A stretch of DNA of 64,000 bases from Stenotrophomonas maltophilia (GCF_900186865.1 NZ_LT906480.1:310001-374000); one strand, 5' to 3'. Counted from the stretch's first letter, positions 43,507 through 53,950 are shown. The notes: generated by a model not told the origin, from the letters alone. Program-made: numbers and translations.

Positions 43507-43535
43507 GAAAAAGCCGGGCAATGCCCGGCTTTTTC
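43507..43535. terminator. Bidirectional rho-independent terminator
   Basis: GAAAAAGCCGGGC and its complement with a three-base loop; runs of A and T on both sides give a T-tail in either direction. It separates the convergent SDR gene and SPOR gene. Confidence 0.9.
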
Positions 43536-43551
43536 ATTCACAGCGGCAGGC

Positions 43552-44451
43552 TTACTGGGCCTTGATCGCCATCGCCTGCAGGCCGGTGCCATCCAGCTTC
43601 TGCTTGGCTTCGGACAGTTCACCGGCACTGCCATACGGCCCCATGCGCACGCGGTACACGGTCTTGCCGTTGATCTGTGCTGACTCCACGCGTGCCGCAA
43701 GTCCCATCATCGCCAGCTTGGCCTTGGTTGCTTCGGCATCGCCGGAGGCGCCGAAGGCGCCTGCCTGCAGGATATAGCGGGCGTTGTCGGCGGCCGCGGG
43801 TGCGGCAGTGGCCGGGGTACCCGCCGTTGCCGTTGCGGTTTCCGCGCGCGCTGCCGGCGTGGCGGCGGCGGTGCTGGTCGAGGCCGTGCTGGCCGGCGGC
43901 GTTGCCGCAGCCGGACGTTCACTCAGCGGTGCCGGCAGCGGACGGCTGGTGGCGGTCACCTGCGCGGTGCTGGACACGCTGGCGGTGGCCGCCGGTGCCG
44001 GTGCGGTCGTGGTCGCCGGCGGAACCGGCTTGCCTTCCAGTGCCGCCTGCGCGCGCTGCGCTTCCGCCTTGGCCCGGCGCTGGTCTTCGGCACGCGCGCT
44101 GGCGGCCAGTTCGGCGTCGGACATCTCGACTTCCTTGCCCGGCAGCAGGGTGTAGAAGTCGTACTGGGTGGCGGCCGGCTTTTCCGGTTCGGCCGGCTTC
44201 GGCGCAGCCGGCTGCGCGGCCGGCTGGGTACCGACATCGCTGTCGGCATCGGCGACCGGGGCCGGCTGCGCGTTCGGGTTCGGCTGCGGACCGGCGCGCA
44301 GGAAGCCATCGCCCTCGCCCTTGAACAGGTTCGGCGCCGCCAGGAACACCACGGCCGCGATCGCTACACCGGCCACCAGCCACACCCATCCGGGGGTGCC
44401 CTGGCTGCCGCTGTTGCGTCGTGCCTGGCTTTTGCCGCGTCGTGCTGCCAT
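43552..44451 (-). CDS. SPOR-domain cell-division/envelope protein (FtsN-like)
   Basis: A 299-aa bitopic protein. The N-terminus is basic, followed by a single transmembrane helix (WVWLVAGVAIAAVVFLA, about 22-40), a long Ala/Pro/Thr-rich periplasmic linker and a C-terminal SPOR domain (about 220-299) with ILQAGAFG and YRVRMGPYG. SPOR domains bind peptidoglycan lacking stem peptides. The location next to argS on the same strand is the arrangement seen for FtsN-like genes. Not certain to be FtsN itself. Confidence 0.85.
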   Translation of the reverse strand: MAARRGKSQARRNSGSQGTPGWVWLVAGVAIAAVVFLAAPNLFKGEGDGFLRAGPQPNPNAQPAPVADADSDVGTQPAAQPAAPKPAEPEKPAATQYDFYTLLPGKEVEMSDAELAASARAEDQRRAKAEAQRAQAALEGKPVPPATTTAPAPAATASVSSTAQVTATSRPLPAPLSERPAAATPPASTASTSTAAATPAARAETATATAGTPATAAPAAADNARYILQAGAFGASGDAEATKAKLAMMGLAARVESAQINGKTVYRVRMGPYGSAGELSEAKQKLDGTGLQAMAIKAQ

Positions 44452-44472
44452 GTGTACTGCGTCTCCTGATGC

Positions 44473-46161
44473 TTACATTTTTTCCGGGGCGCTGACGCCC
44501 AGGAGTTCGAGGCCATTGGCCAGTACCTGGCGCGCCGCGCAGGCCAGGGTCAGTTTGGCGTTGCGATCGGCGGCATCTTCCACCAGCACCGGCGTTCCGT
44601 GATACCACGTGTGGAACGCGTGCGCCAATTCACGCAGGTACTGCGCCACCAGATGCGGTTCCAGCGCCACGCCGGCCGCTTCCACCACTTCCGGATAGCG
44701 CGAGATCTCGTTCATCAGCAGCAGCGAGGCGTCGTCGGCCAGGCGGCCGAGGTTGGCCAGGCCGTTGCCCTGCTCGTACACCAGGCCCTTCTCCTGCGCC
44801 TGGCGCAGCAGGCTGCAGACGCGGGCATGCGCGTACTGCACGTAGAACACCGGGTTGTCGTTGCTCTGCTGGCGGGCCAGGTCGATGTCGAAGGTCAGCT
44901 GCGAATCGGGCTTGCGCGCGATCAGGAACCAGCGGGTGGCATCGCGGCCGGCTTCCTCGATCAGGTCGCGCAGGGTGAAGTAGCTGCCGGCACGCTTGGA
45001 CAGCTTCACTTCCTCGCCGCCACGCATGACGGTGACCATCTGGTGCAGCACGTATTCCGGCCAGCCCTGCGGGATGCCCACTTCCATCGCCTGCAGGCCG
45101 GCGCGCACGCGGGCCAGCGAGCCGTGGTGGTCGGCGCCAAGCTCGGTGATCGCGCGCTCGTAGCCGCGCTGCCACTTGGACAGGTGGTAGGCCACGTCGG
45201 GCACGAAGTAGGTGAAGGTGCCGTCGGACTTGCGCATCACGCGGTCCTTGTCGTCACCGAAGTCGGTGCTGCGCAGCCACAGCGCGCCACCTTCTTCATA
45301 GGTATGACCCGACGCCTGCAGCTTGGCCACCGCTTCGGCTACCTTGCCGTCGGCGTACAGCGAGCTTTCCAGGAAATAGATGTCGAAGTCGACGCCGAAC
45401 GCGGCCAGGTCCAGGTTCTGCTCGTTGCGCAGGTAGGCCACGGCGAAGCGGCGGATCGCCTGCATGTCGTCCGGGTCCTTGGCGCCGACCACGGTGCTGC
45501 CTTCCAGGTCGACGCTGGCGCCGGCCATGTAGGCGCGTGCGACGTCGGCGATGTACTCGCCGCGGTAGCCACCTTCCGGCCAGCCGTCCTGGTCCGGCGC
45601 GATGCCCTTGATCCGTGCCTGGGTGGACAGCGCCAGGTTCTCGATCTGCACGCCGGCGTCGTTGTAGTAGAACTCACGCTTGGCGTTCCAGCCGTTGGCA
45701 TCGAGCACGCGCGCCACGCAGTCGCCGATCGCCGCCGCGCGGCCATGGCCGACATGCAGCGGGCCGGTCGGGTTGGCCGACACGTACTCCACGCCCACCG
45801 TGCGGCCATTGCCGGACAGGTTGCGACCGTAGTCGTGGGCTTCCTTGATGACCGACGCGGCTTCGCGCTGGTACGCAGCCGGGGCCAGGTGGAAGTTGAT
45901 GAAGCCGGGGCCGGCGATCTCGACCTTGCTGACGTCCTCGCTGCGCGGCAGCGCCTCGACCAGCGCCTGCGCCAGTGCGCGCGGATTGCTGCGCGCGGCC
46001 TTGGCCAGCAGCATCGCGGCGTTGGTGGCGAAGTCACCGTGGTCGCGGGTCTTCGGGCGCTCGACCACGAAGTCCGGCGGCAGGGAGTCGGCGGGCAGGG
46101 TGCCATTGGCGCGCAAGGCTTCGATGCCTTGGCTGATCAGGGCGCGGAGGAGATTTTTCAC
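44473..46161 (-). CDS. argS: Arginyl-tRNA synthetase
   Basis: A 562-aa class I synthetase. The HIGH motif is [10 protein letters not shown], the KMSKS counterpart KLSKRAG, with the N-terminal tRNA-binding domain before it ([11 protein letters not shown]) and the C-terminal DALR domain. The start is GTG at 46161 with AGG four bases upstream; the frame remains open to 46236 but the family start is MKNLLRALI. It attaches arginine to tRNA-Arg. Upstream, 113 bases away on the same strand, lies radC. Confidence 0.97.
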   Translation of the reverse strand: MKNLLRALISQGIEALRANGTLPADSLPPDFVVERPKTRDHGDFATNAAMLLAKAARSNPRALAQALVEALPRSEDVSKVEIAGPGFINFHLAPAAYQREAASVIKEAHDYGRNLSGNGRTVGVEYVSANPTGPLHVGHGRAAAIGDCVARVLDANGWNAKREFYYNDAGVQIENLALSTQARIKGIAPDQDGWPEGGYRGEYIADVARAYMAGASVDLEGSTVVGAKDPDDMQAIRRFAVAYLRNEQNLDLAAFGVDFDIYFLESSLYADGKVAEAVAKLQASGHTYEEGGALWLRSTDFGDDKDRVMRKSDGTFTYFVPDVAYHLSKWQRGYERAITELGADHHGSLARVRAGLQAMEVGIPQGWPEYVLHQMVTVMRGGEEVKLSKRAGSYFTLRDLIEEAGRDATRWFLIARKPDSQLTFDIDLARQQSNDNPVFYVQYAHARVCSLLRQAQEKGLVYEQGNGLANLGRLADDASLLLMNEISRYPEVVEAAGVALEPHLVAQYLRELAHAFHTWYHGTPVLVEDAADRNAKLTLACAARQVLANGLELLGVSAPEKM

Positions 46162-46274
46162 GAGGCCTGCTGTGAGAATGAGCGGCGGAATCGCCCATTT
46201 TAGCGCAGATACCCGCGCCCACGCTGACCAGAACATGCCTGTGGGGGCGGCCGATGGCGCCTGAAGGGCCGCGC

Positions 46275-46979
46275 TCAGCCGAACAGCCGCGGCTGGGGCG
46301 GGGATAGCAGGCCCCGTTCAGCAAATGAAACGGGACGACCCTCGCCGACCACGAAGTGGTCCAGCAGGCGCACGTCCACCATCGCCAGCGCCTGCTGCAG
46401 TTCGTCGGTGATGCGGGTATCGGCGCTGGAGGGTTCCGGATCGCCGGAAGGGTGGTTGTGGCTGAGGATCACCGCCGCCGCGTTGTGCAGCAGGGCGCGC
46501 CGCACCACTTCGCGGGGGTAGACCGGTGCGGCGTTGATGGTGCCGTGGAACAGCTCTTCACAGGCGATCAGGCGGTGGCGGTTGTCCAGGAACAGGGCCA
46601 TGAAGACCTCGCGGGCCTGGCCACGCAGCCGGTGCTGCAGGTAGCGGCCGACCGCCGCCGGATTGTTGCCAACCGCCTCGCCGTGCTCCAGCTCGGCCGC
46701 CAGGTAGCGATGGGCCAGTTCCAGCCCGGCAGCAAGCGTGCAACTGCGTGCCGGGCCGAGCCCGGGCAGGCGGGCGAGCTCGGCGGCGGGGCGGTCGAGC
46801 AGTACCCGCAATGGGCCGTGCGCCTGCAGCAGGTCGCGCGCGGTCTGCACGGCATCGCGGCCACCGAACCCGGAGCCGAGAAACAGGGCCAGCAGTTCGG
46901 CGTCGGAAAGTGCCGTGGGCCCGCGCGCGATCAGCTTCTCGCGGGGGCGTTCCTGTTCGGGCCAGTCGTGGATGGGCAT
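46275..46979 (-). CDS. radC: RadC-family JAMM-domain protein
   Basis: A 234-aa protein with the JAMM/MPN+ metal-binding motif [15 protein letters not shown] and the N-terminal helix-hairpin-helix part ([25 protein letters not shown]). Members were called DNA repair protein RadC, but the repair role is not established. The ATG at 46979 is used; it is divergent from the secreted repeat protein gene. Confidence 0.93.
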   Translation of the reverse strand: MPIHDWPEQERPREKLIARGPTALSDAELLALFLGSGFGGRDAVQTARDLLQAHGPLRVLLDRPAAELARLPGLGPARSCTLAAGLELAHRYLAAELEHGEAVGNNPAAVGRYLQHRLRGQAREVFMALFLDNRHRLIACEELFHGTINAAPVYPREVVRRALLHNAAAVILSHNHPSGDPEPSSADTRITDELQQALAMVDVRLLDHFVVGEGRPVSFAERGLLSPPQPRLFG

Positions 46980-47130
46980 GGCCCCAATCTTGGACGTTTG
47001 GCCCCACCACCGAAATCAGGAAACCGGGATGAGAGGGGTCAGTCGATGCCTACCAGGCAGATTTGCAACAAACTTCAATGGATCCACTGATCGCCTTCTC
47101 TAGACTTCAACGGTGTGCTTGGGAGACCCG

Positions 47131-48186
47131 ATGAAGCGACTTTCCCTGATCCTGATTCTTTCAACCTCGATGCTGCCTGGTCCGGCGGGGGCTGGGGACG
47201 CTGCGGCGACCTACGAGGAACTGCCCTCGTTGGCCAACAGCGGAGTTGCCGTCGTGGCGGCAAGCTTCGATGGCGCTGTACTGGCGGGGACTGGGCGTCG
47301 CGGATGCTGCTTCTCGCAGGCATTCCGATGGTCCCGTCAGGATGGCGTCCGTTGGCTGTCACCGCGGAACGAGGCAGAGGACAGTTCGGCTCGGGCAATC
47401 AGCAGGGATGGTCAGATCATCCTGGTGGAGACCCGAATCTCGACCGCGATGCAGGTTCTCCGCTGGTTGCGTGGGGGCGAACGGGTTGCGGTTACCCCGG
47501 TCAGTGAATCCCACCAAGGCCTGGCGATGAACGCTGATGGGACAGTCGTCGGGGGAGCGCAGTACCTTTACCACTCACCGGATAGCGAGCAGCCCTACCT
47601 GTGGAGCGAGGCAGGGGGCTATCGCATTCTTCCGGCGCCTGAAGGAGCCGACGGTACACGTCCTACCCATTTCGACCCGGATCCGGCTGTCATCCATGGC
47701 ATTTTCTTTGTCGACGGGCCTGAACCAGGCGATCCCGCGATGCCCATGCGGATCCGGTGGCGAAACGATGAAATCGACCCTGCCTCGCTTGTCCCCATGC
47801 CGGATGACACGCTCCAGATTGGTCAGATCGCCTCGGCGCAGTCGCTCCAGGCGGCAGGGATCGATCGCTACGAGCCAATGTCGATCGTGTGGATGGATCT
47901 GCAGGGCGGAATCCTGCTGGGAAGCGAGCCGTTTTCGAATCAGGCACTGATTTGGACGCGCAGCAATGGCGTGTGTCGTCTGCAAGACTGGCTGCAGGCA
48001 CTTCCTGTGGAGCTCCCTGAAGATACCCGTTGGGAGGGCTCTCTGGTCAGCCCGGACGGACGCGTGTTGGTTGGCCTTGGGCACCGCAAGGGAGGCGAGG
48101 AGCAGGTTCCCTGGCGGGTATCGTCGGAGGTGCCCTTGGCAGACATTGTCCTTTCTGCCCCTGGTTGCGCCGCTCCAGCTGGCTGA
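47131..48186 (+). CDS. Secreted protein with HAF-like repeats
   Basis: A 351-aa protein with signal peptide (MKRLSLILILSTSML to AGA). The mature part has recurring units of the type A..S.DG....G........AFRW/PYLW/ALIW (for instance SFDGAVLAGTG with AFRWS, MNADGTVVGGAQ with PYLWS, VSPDGRVLVGLG). This resembles the HAF extracellular repeat and predicts a beta-propeller-like fold. Start: ATG 47131, GGGAG five bases upstream. The base composition is lower in G+C than the neighbours. The role is unknown. Confidence 0.65.
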   Translation: MKRLSLILILSTSMLPGPAGAGDAAATYEELPSLANSGVAVVAASFDGAVLAGTGRRGCCFSQAFRWSRQDGVRWLSPRNEAEDSSARAISRDGQIILVETRISTAMQVLRWLRGGERVAVTPVSESHQGLAMNADGTVVGGAQYLYHSPDSEQPYLWSEAGGYRILPAPEGADGTRPTHFDPDPAVIHGIFFVDGPEPGDPAMPMRIRWRNDEIDPASLVPMPDDTLQIGQIASAQSLQAAGIDRYEPMSIVWMDLQGGILLGSEPFSNQALIWTRSNGVCRLQDWLQALPVELPEDTRWEGSLVSPDGRVLVGLGHRKGGEEQVPWRVSSEVPLADIVLSAPGCAAPAG

Positions 48187-48197
48187 GTCCCAATGCC

Positions 48198-48824
48198 CTA
48201 ACCGCGCCGGGTCTGCAGGTAGTCGAACAGTTCCTGGTTGTTCTGCAGGCCCAGCTTGCGCTTGGCTTCGGCCTTCTGCCGGCTGATGGTCTTCGGGCTG
48301 CGCCCGCAGCGCTCGGCGACTTCGTTCACGCTGAGGCCGGCTGCCAGCAGCTCCAGCACTTCCTGTTCGCGTGCCGACAACGGCGCCGACTGACGCGGAA
48401 ACAGCAGGTCGCGCGCCTGCAGGTGGTGGCGCAGCTGCTGGGAGACGAATACCTGCCCGGCCAGCGCGGCGTTCAGCGCGTGGGGCAGTTCGGCGAAATC
48501 GGCGCACTTGTCGACCAGGCCACTGATACCCTCCCGCAGCAGGCTGTCCAGCAGGCCGGGATGGCGGGCGCCGGTCAGCACCACCACCGGCAGGCCAGGG
48601 CGGCGCATGCGCAGCGCGTCGATCAGCTCCGGACCGTCCGGACCGGCACCCGGCATCGACAGGTCGGTCAGCACCGCATCGCAGTCGTGGTGATCCACCA
48701 GCTCCAGCAGCTGGGCGCCGTCGCGCGCACTGCCGACGATGTCCATCAGGTAGGTCTGCAGCACGATACGGATGCCATGCAGGACCACGGGATGGTCGTC
48801 GGCGATGATGATGCGCGGATGCAC
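48198..48824 (-). CDS. LuxR-family response regulator (RcsB/BvgA-like)
   Basis: A 208-aa regulator with receiver domain (IIIADDHPVVLHG with paired Asp, phospho-acceptor in VLTDLSMPG, Lys in VDKCADF) and C-terminal HTH (LSAREQEVLELLAAGLSVNEVAERCGRS region, about 144-171). The start is GTG at 48824 with GAGGAG four bases upstream; the frame remains open to 49004. No kinase gene is adjacent. Related in style to the regulator at 37481-38152; it may be an orphan regulator of surface functions. Confidence 0.85.
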   Translation of the reverse strand: MHPRIIIADDHPVVLHGIRIVLQTYLMDIVGSARDGAQLLELVDHHDCDAVLTDLSMPGAGPDGPELIDALRMRRPGLPVVVLTGARHPGLLDSLLREGISGLVDKCADFAELPHALNAALAGQVFVSQQLRHHLQARDLLFPRQSAPLSAREQEVLELLAAGLSVNEVAERCGRSPKTISRQKAEAKRKLGLQNNQELFDYLQTRRG

Positions 48825-49052
48825 GCGGCTCCTCGAAGGTCGGACAGGCCACGGCGGGCGGCAGCCAATGTCTGATTCTGCAAAAGCGCAGACCCGTAGA
48901 GGTATAGGAAAGGTCCGAAACTGATACCGGGTGAATCCCGGGTCAACGGAGACGGACTCCATCTGCTGATAGCCGCCCGCTATGTGCGCCCTGCACCGGG
49001 ACATTACCGACCATCGGGTAAGCTAGCGCCCTCGTTTGCACAGGAATTCCAG

Positions 49053-50315
49053 GTGGCTGACTCCCCCAACGCTTCCCCCGCGCCGGCCCGCGCGCTGGAA
49101 GGTCAGAAACTGCTGTTGTGCGTCGGAGGCGGGATCGCGGCCTACAAGGCCCTGGAACTGGTGCGGCGCCTGCGCGACGCCGGTGCCCAGGTGCAGGTGG
49201 CGATGACCGCCGGAGCACAGCAGTTCGTCACTCCGCTCAGTTTCCAGGCCCTGTCCGGGCAGCCCACCCGCACCACGCTGTGGGACAGCGCCGCCGAACA
49301 GGCCATGGGCCACATCGAGCTGGCCCGCTGGGCCGACCGCATCGTGGTCGCCCCGGGTACCGCCGATCTGCTGGCCCGGCTGGCCCAGGGCCACGCCGAT
49401 GATCTGGTCAGCACCGTGTGCCTGGCCAGTACCGCGCCGCTGACGATCTGCCCGGCGATGAACCACCGCATGTGGCTGCATCCGGCCACCCAGGCCAACA
49501 TCGCCCTGCTGCGCCAGCGCGGCGCGCAGGTGATCGGCCCGGTCGACGGTCCGCTGGCCGAAGGCGAATCCGGTCCCGGCCGTCTGGCCGAACCGGGCGA
49601 CATCGTTGCCGCGCTGGCTGCCAATGGCAGTGCTGCAGCGGCGGTTGTCGCACCGGAAACCCGCGCGCTGCAGGGCCTTCGCCTGCTGATCAGCGCCGGC
49701 CCGACCTATGAAGACATCGATCCGGTGCGTTACGTCGGCAACCGCAGCAGCGGCAAGATGGGCTTTGCCCTGGCCGCGGCCGCCGCGACGATGGGCGCCC
49801 AGGTGGTGCTGGTCAGCGGTCCGGTACAGCTGCCGACGCCAGCCGGCGTGCAGCGCGTGGACGTGCGCTCGGCCGCGCAGATGCGCGATGCCGTGCTGAA
49901 GTCGTTGCCGGCCGACATCTATATCGGTGCTGCCGCAGTGTCCGACTACACGCCACGCCAGGTCGCGCCGCAGAAGCTGAAGAAGACCGCCGACAGCCAG
50001 TCGCTGGTGATCGAGCTGGTGCGCACGCCGGACATCCTCGCCGAAGTCGCTGCACAGACGCAGTCGCTGAAGCTGGTGGTCGGCTTCGCCGCCGAGACCC
50101 ACGACGTGGAGAAATATGCGCGTGGCAAGCTGGTCGACAAGCGCCTGGACCTGGTGATCGCCAACCAGGTCGGCATCAGTGGCGGCGGTTTCGAGAGCGA
50201 CAACAATGCCGCCACGGCCTTCTGGCAGGACGGTGAACAGATATTCCCGGCCACCTCCAAGCGCGAGCTGGCCGAACAACTGCTGGCGCTGATCGCGCGG
50301 AGACTCCAGGCATGA
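49053..50315 (+). CDS. coaBC: Bifunctional phosphopantothenoylcysteine decarboxylase / phosphopantothenate-cysteine ligase
   Basis: A 420-aa coenzyme A biosynthesis enzyme. The N-terminal CoaC flavin domain (about 15-190) has [12 protein letters not shown] and CPAMNHRMW; the C-terminal CoaB domain (about 205-420) has [23 protein letters not shown] and KLKK. It joins cysteine to 4'-phosphopantothenate and decarboxylates the product. The start is GTG at 49053 with AGGA seven bases upstream. It overlaps dut by four bases (ATGA). Confidence 0.95.
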   Translation: MADSPNASPAPARALEGQKLLLCVGGGIAAYKALELVRRLRDAGAQVQVAMTAGAQQFVTPLSFQALSGQPTRTTLWDSAAEQAMGHIELARWADRIVVAPGTADLLARLAQGHADDLVSTVCLASTAPLTICPAMNHRMWLHPATQANIALLRQRGAQVIGPVDGPLAEGESGPGRLAEPGDIVAALAANGSAAAAVVAPETRALQGLRLLISAGPTYEDIDPVRYVGNRSSGKMGFALAAAAATMGAQVVLVSGPVQLPTPAGVQRVDVRSAAQMRDAVLKSLPADIYIGAAAVSDYTPRQVAPQKLKKTADSQSLVIELVRTPDILAEVAAQTQSLKLVVGFAAETHDVEKYARGKLVDKRLDLVIANQVGISGGGFESDNNAATAFWQDGEQIFPATSKRELAEQLLALIARRLQA

Positions 50316-50785
50316 CCCAGGCTTCCACTTCCCAACCGCTGCAGGTCAAGCTGCTTGATCCGCGTTTCGGCGACAGCTGGCCGCTGCCCGCCTACGCCAC
50401 CGAAGCCAGCGCCGGCATGGACCTGCGCGCGGCGCTGGATACCGCGCTGACCCTGCAGCCGGGCGACACCGCGCTGGTGCCCAGCGGCCTGGCCATCCAT
50501 ATCGCTGATCCGCACCTGTGCGCGGTGATCCTGCCGCGTTCCGGGCTGGGCCATCGCCACGGCATCGTGCTCGGCAACGGCACCGGCCTGATCGACGCCG
50601 ATTACCAGGGCCCGTTGCTGATCAGCGTCTGGAACCGTGGCCGCGAGGCCTTCACCATCGAGCCGGGCGATCGCATCGCGCAGCTGGTGGTCGTGCCGAT
50701 TGCCCGCGTCAGCCTGCAGGTGGTGGATACTTTCACCGACAGCGTGCGGGGAACGGGTGGATTCGGCCATACCGGGGTGCGTTGA
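50312..50785 (+). CDS. dut: Deoxyuridine triphosphatase
   Basis: A 157-aa trimeric dUTPase. The five motifs can be read: [41 protein letters not shown] and the flexible C-terminal [10 protein letters not shown] with the P-loop-like tail. It hydrolyses dUTP to dUMP and pyrophosphate. It is coupled to coaBC by ATGA overlap, a common arrangement in Gammaproteobacteria. Confidence 0.96.
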   Translation: MTQASTSQPLQVKLLDPRFGDSWPLPAYATEASAGMDLRAALDTALTLQPGDTALVPSGLAIHIADPHLCAVILPRSGLGHRHGIVLGNGTGLIDADYQGPLLISVWNRGREAFTIEPGDRIAQLVVVPIARVSLQVVDTFTDSVRGTGGFGHTGVR

Positions 50786-50797
50786 CGGGGGACATCG

Positions 50798-53140
50798 ATG
50801 AGCGGCATCGGGGAAGGGCAGCGGGAACGGTCGTTGGGACGCAGTGCGCCACTACTGGGGGTGCTGCTGGTCCTGCTGGCCGGCTGGTTCGGATGGAGCG
50901 CGGTGCAGCAATGGCGGCAGGAGGCCAACGGCCAGGCGCTGGAAGAAGCGCGTGACCAGGCCGTGCAGGGCTTGCAGGAGGCCGCAGCCGGCCAGCTGAA
51001 GCAGCTGCAGCAGCAGTTGAAGAACGAACGCGTGCAGCAGGCACTGCAGGCCGGCGACGCCGCGGCAGCGGCGCTGGCCGTGCGCGAGAGCTGGACCGGC
51101 GTGGAGCAGGCTGACGTGCTGACCGCCGATCTGGCCACGGCCTATGCCGACCCGGCCACCTTCGGCTACGCACGCCTGGCCCTGCTGGAACAAGCGCTGG
51201 CCGAGGGCAAGCCTGGCCTGCGCGTGGTCCGCGATGCAGGTGGCAATCGCCTGGGTCTGGCGGCTCCGGTGCAGCTGGGCAGCCTTGGCCCGGCAGTGCT
51301 CTACGTGCGCCAGCCATTGCTGCGGCTGACCTCGCCGCTGGACCAGGTGAGCGCCCCGTCCACCGGTTTCCTGGGCCTGCGCCAAGGCACGCATGACCTC
51401 GTTGCCCAGGGCGACGCTGGCCTGGCCGAGAGCGCCGAAGCGCTGGCGCGCCCGGTTCCGGGCACGCCGTTGCGGCTGGTGGCCGCCGTACCGAATGTCG
51501 AAGCGGGTCCGCTGGGCCTGGGTTCGCTGGCCAGTGCCATCGTCGCGCTGCTGCTGGCGTTCATCGCCGTGCTGCTGGTGGTGGGTCGCGGCCGGCTGCC
51601 GAAGTCGCTGCCTTTGCCGCGCCGTGCGGCCGTGGCGGAAGCGGATCATGGCCCGACCCTGAGCGAGAGCCTGCAGATGGCGCCGCCACCGGTGGCCGCC
51701 GCCAGCGCCGCGGACACTGCGCCGCCGCCACCACCGGTCCCTGCTGGGGAACTGGCCGCCGGCATCTTCCGCGCCTACGACATCCGTGGCGTGGTCGGCA
51801 GCGAACTGACGCCGAAGACCGCCGCGCTGATCGGCCAGGCCATCGGTACCGTGGCGCTGGAACAGGGTCTGCGCGAGGTGGTGATCGGCCGTGATGGCCG
51901 CCTGTCCGGCCCGGAACTGGCTGCGGGATTGGCCGAAGGCTTGCGTCGCACCGGTTGCGCGGTGATCGACATTGGCCTGGCACCGACCCCGGTCGTCTAT
52001 TACGCCGCCTTCCACCTGCGCACCGGCACCTGCGTGGCGGTCACCGGCAGTCATAACCCGCCCGAGTACAACGGCTTCAAGGTGGTCATCGGCGGCGAGA
52101 CGCTGTCAGGCGATGCCATCACCGATCTCTACCAGCGCATCGTCGAGGGGCGCCTGGCGCAGGCGGCCGAGCCGGGCGATTACCAGCAGCGCGATGTCAG
52201 TGCCGACTACATCCAGCGCATCGCCGACGACGTGCAGCTGGACCGCCCGTTGAAGGTCGTGGCCGATGCCGGCAACGGCGTCGCCGGTGCGCTTGCACCA
52301 CAGCTGCTGGAAGCCATCGGCGCCGAAGTCATCCCGCTGTACTGCGATGTCGACGGTACCTTCCCCAACCATCATCCCGACCCGAGCGAGCCGGCCAACC
52401 TGGAAGACCTGGTGCAGACGGTCAAGCGCTTCGGCGCCGACCTCGGCGTCGCCTTCGATGGCGACGGAGACCGGTTGGGCGTGGTCACCGGCGAAGGCAG
52501 GATCATCTATGCCGACCGCCTGCTGATGCTGTTCGCCGCCGACGTGCTGATGCGCAACCCCGGCGCGATGGTGATCTACGACGTGAAGTGCACCGGCAAG
52601 CTGTCCGATCACGTGCTGCGCAATGGTGGCAGCCCGTTGATGTGGAAGACCGGGCACTCGCTGATGAAGGCGAAGATGCGCGAGACCGATGCCGAGCTGG
52701 CCGGCGAGATGAGCGGCCACTTCTTCTTCAAGGAGCGCTGGTTCGGTTTCGACGATGGCCTGTATGCCGCCGCGCGACTGCTGGAGATCCTGGCGCAGCG
52801 CGAGGAAACCCCGGACGAGGTGCTGGCCGAGCTGCCGGAGATGGTGGCCACGCCGGAACTGAAGGTGCCGGTGGCCGAAGGCACGCCGCATGCGCTGGTG
52901 GCGATGCTGGTGGCGGCGGCACAGTCGCCGGACAACCCGTATGTGGGCGGCCGCCTGTCGACCATCGACGGCCTGCGCGTGGACTTCCCCGATGGCTGGG
53001 GCCTGGTGCGTGCTTCCAATACTACGCCGGTGCTGGTGCTGCGCTTCGAGGGCAACGACGAGGCGGCACTGGAACGCATCCAGGCGTTGTTCCGCAGCCA
53101 GCTGCAGCCGGTGCTGGGCGACACTCCGCTGGGGTTCTGA
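50798..53140 (+). CDS. algC: Phosphomannomutase/phosphoglucomutase with membrane N-terminal extension (AlgC/XanA-like)
   Basis: A 780-aa protein. The C-terminal 455 residues are the mutase: phosphoserine motif VTGSHNPPEYNGFK, metal loop FDGDGDRLG, sugar-binding GEMSGHFFF and phosphate-binding RASNTTPV. The N-terminal 325 residues add a first helix (about 18-36), a Gln/Ala-rich coiled-coil (VQGLQEAAAGQLKQLQQQL), a periplasmic-like domain and a second helix (about 245-268), then a linker. It makes mannose-1-P and glucose-1-P for LPS and exopolysaccharide. Such membrane-anchored AlgC fusions occur in Xanthomonadaceae. Third gene of the coaBC-dut unit. Confidence 0.9.
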   Translation: MSGIGEGQRERSLGRSAPLLGVLLVLLAGWFGWSAVQQWRQEANGQALEEARDQAVQGLQEAAAGQLKQLQQQLKNERVQQALQAGDAAAAALAVRESWTGVEQADVLTADLATAYADPATFGYARLALLEQALAEGKPGLRVVRDAGGNRLGLAAPVQLGSLGPAVLYVRQPLLRLTSPLDQVSAPSTGFLGLRQGTHDLVAQGDAGLAESAEALARPVPGTPLRLVAAVPNVEAGPLGLGSLASAIVALLLAFIAVLLVVGRGRLPKSLPLPRRAAVAEADHGPTLSESLQMAPPPVAAASAADTAPPPPPVPAGELAAGIFRAYDIRGVVGSELTPKTAALIGQAIGTVALEQGLREVVIGRDGRLSGPELAAGLAEGLRRTGCAVIDIGLAPTPVVYYAAFHLRTGTCVAVTGSHNPPEYNGFKVVIGGETLSGDAITDLYQRIVEGRLAQAAEPGDYQQRDVSADYIQRIADDVQLDRPLKVVADAGNGVAGALAPQLLEAIGAEVIPLYCDVDGTFPNHHPDPSEPANLEDLVQTVKRFGADLGVAFDGDGDRLGVVTGEGRIIYADRLLMLFAADVLMRNPGAMVIYDVKCTGKLSDHVLRNGGSPLMWKTGHSLMKAKMRETDAELAGEMSGHFFFKERWFGFDDGLYAAARLLEILAQREETPDEVLAELPEMVATPELKVPVAEGTPHALVAMLVAAAQSPDNPYVGGRLSTIDGLRVDFPDGWGLVRASNTTPVLVLRFEGNDEAALERIQALFRSQLQPVLGDTPLGF

Positions 53141-53166
53141 CCCCTTTGGAAGCTGCAGCAGAATGG

Positions 53167-53240
53167 GTAGTGCCGGCCGCTGGCCGGCAAGCCCATGAAC
53201 CTCACACACCCTGCAGTTGCCGGCCAGCGGCCGGCACTAC
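53167..53240. repeat. Pair of inverted SMAG elements
   Basis: GTAGTGCCGGCCGCTGGCCGGCA, a 25-base spacer, then TGCCGGCCAGCGGCCGGCA with CTAC. The right end overlaps the stop codon of kdpE. It can form a long hairpin between two convergent genes, so it may act as a transcript end for both. Confidence 0.85.
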
Positions 53241-53950
53241 CCCTTGAAACGCAAGCCCACGCCCGGCTCGGTGAACAGGTAGCGCGAATCCAGCGCTGAA
53301 TCGCCCAGCTTGTGCCGTAGCTTGCCGACCAGGATGCGCAGGTAGTGGGTGTCGTGCTGGTGGGTCGGGCCCCAGATTTCCTGGAGGATCTGCGGCTGGG
53401 TCACCACCCGCCCGGCATTGCGCAGCAGCAGCGACAGCAGCGCGTACTCCTTGCGGGTCAGCGCCACCGGCTCGCCATCCAGCGCCACTTCGCGGCGTAC
53501 GAGATCCACATGCAGATGGCCATCGTCGAACATCGGTGGCGTGCCGTCGCTGGGCACGCTGCGCGTGCGCAGCAGCGCCCGCACCCGCGCCATCAGCTCC
53601 TGGGTGCCGAACGGCTTGGTCACGTAGTCATTGGCGCCGGTATCCAGTGCGCGCACCTTTTCGGCTTCACCCGCACGCACGGTCAGCATGATCACCGGCA
53701 CCTGGCTCCACTGCCGCAGTTGCTCCAGCACCTCATGGCCTTCCATGTCCGGCAGGCCGATGTCCAGGATCACCAGGTCCATGTCCTCGCTGGCCGCCAG
53801 CTGCAGGCCTTCCTGGCCGGTGGCCGCCTGCCGCACCTGGTAGCCCTGCGCGCGCAGGCTGATGTCCAGGAACCGGCGGATCTGGGTTTCATCATCGATC
53901 ACCAGCACGCGCGGGGCCGGCGCGCTGGCGTCAATCGGAGTCGGGCTCAT
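53237..53950 (-). CDS. kdpE: KdpE response regulator
   Basis: A 237-aa OmpR-type regulator. The receiver domain (IDDETQIRRFL, phospho-acceptor in VILDIGLPD, LTVR, KPFGT) is followed by a winged helix (RNAGRVVTQPQILQEIWG, THYLRILVGKLR). It turns on kdpFABC when potassium is scarce or osmolarity is high. Its TAG stop lies in the CTAC end of a SMAG element. It overlaps kdpD by 20 bases. Confidence 0.95.
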   Translation of the reverse strand: MSPTPIDASAPAPRVLVIDDETQIRRFLDISLRAQGYQVRQAATGQEGLQLAASEDMDLVILDIGLPDMEGHEVLEQLRQWSQVPVIMLTVRAGEAEKVRALDTGANDYVTKPFGTQELMARVRALLRTRSVPSDGTPPMFDDGHLHVDLVRREVALDGEPVALTRKEYALLSLLLRNAGRVVTQPQILQEIWGPTHQHDTHYLRILVGKLRHKLGDSALDSRYLFTEPGVGLRFKG

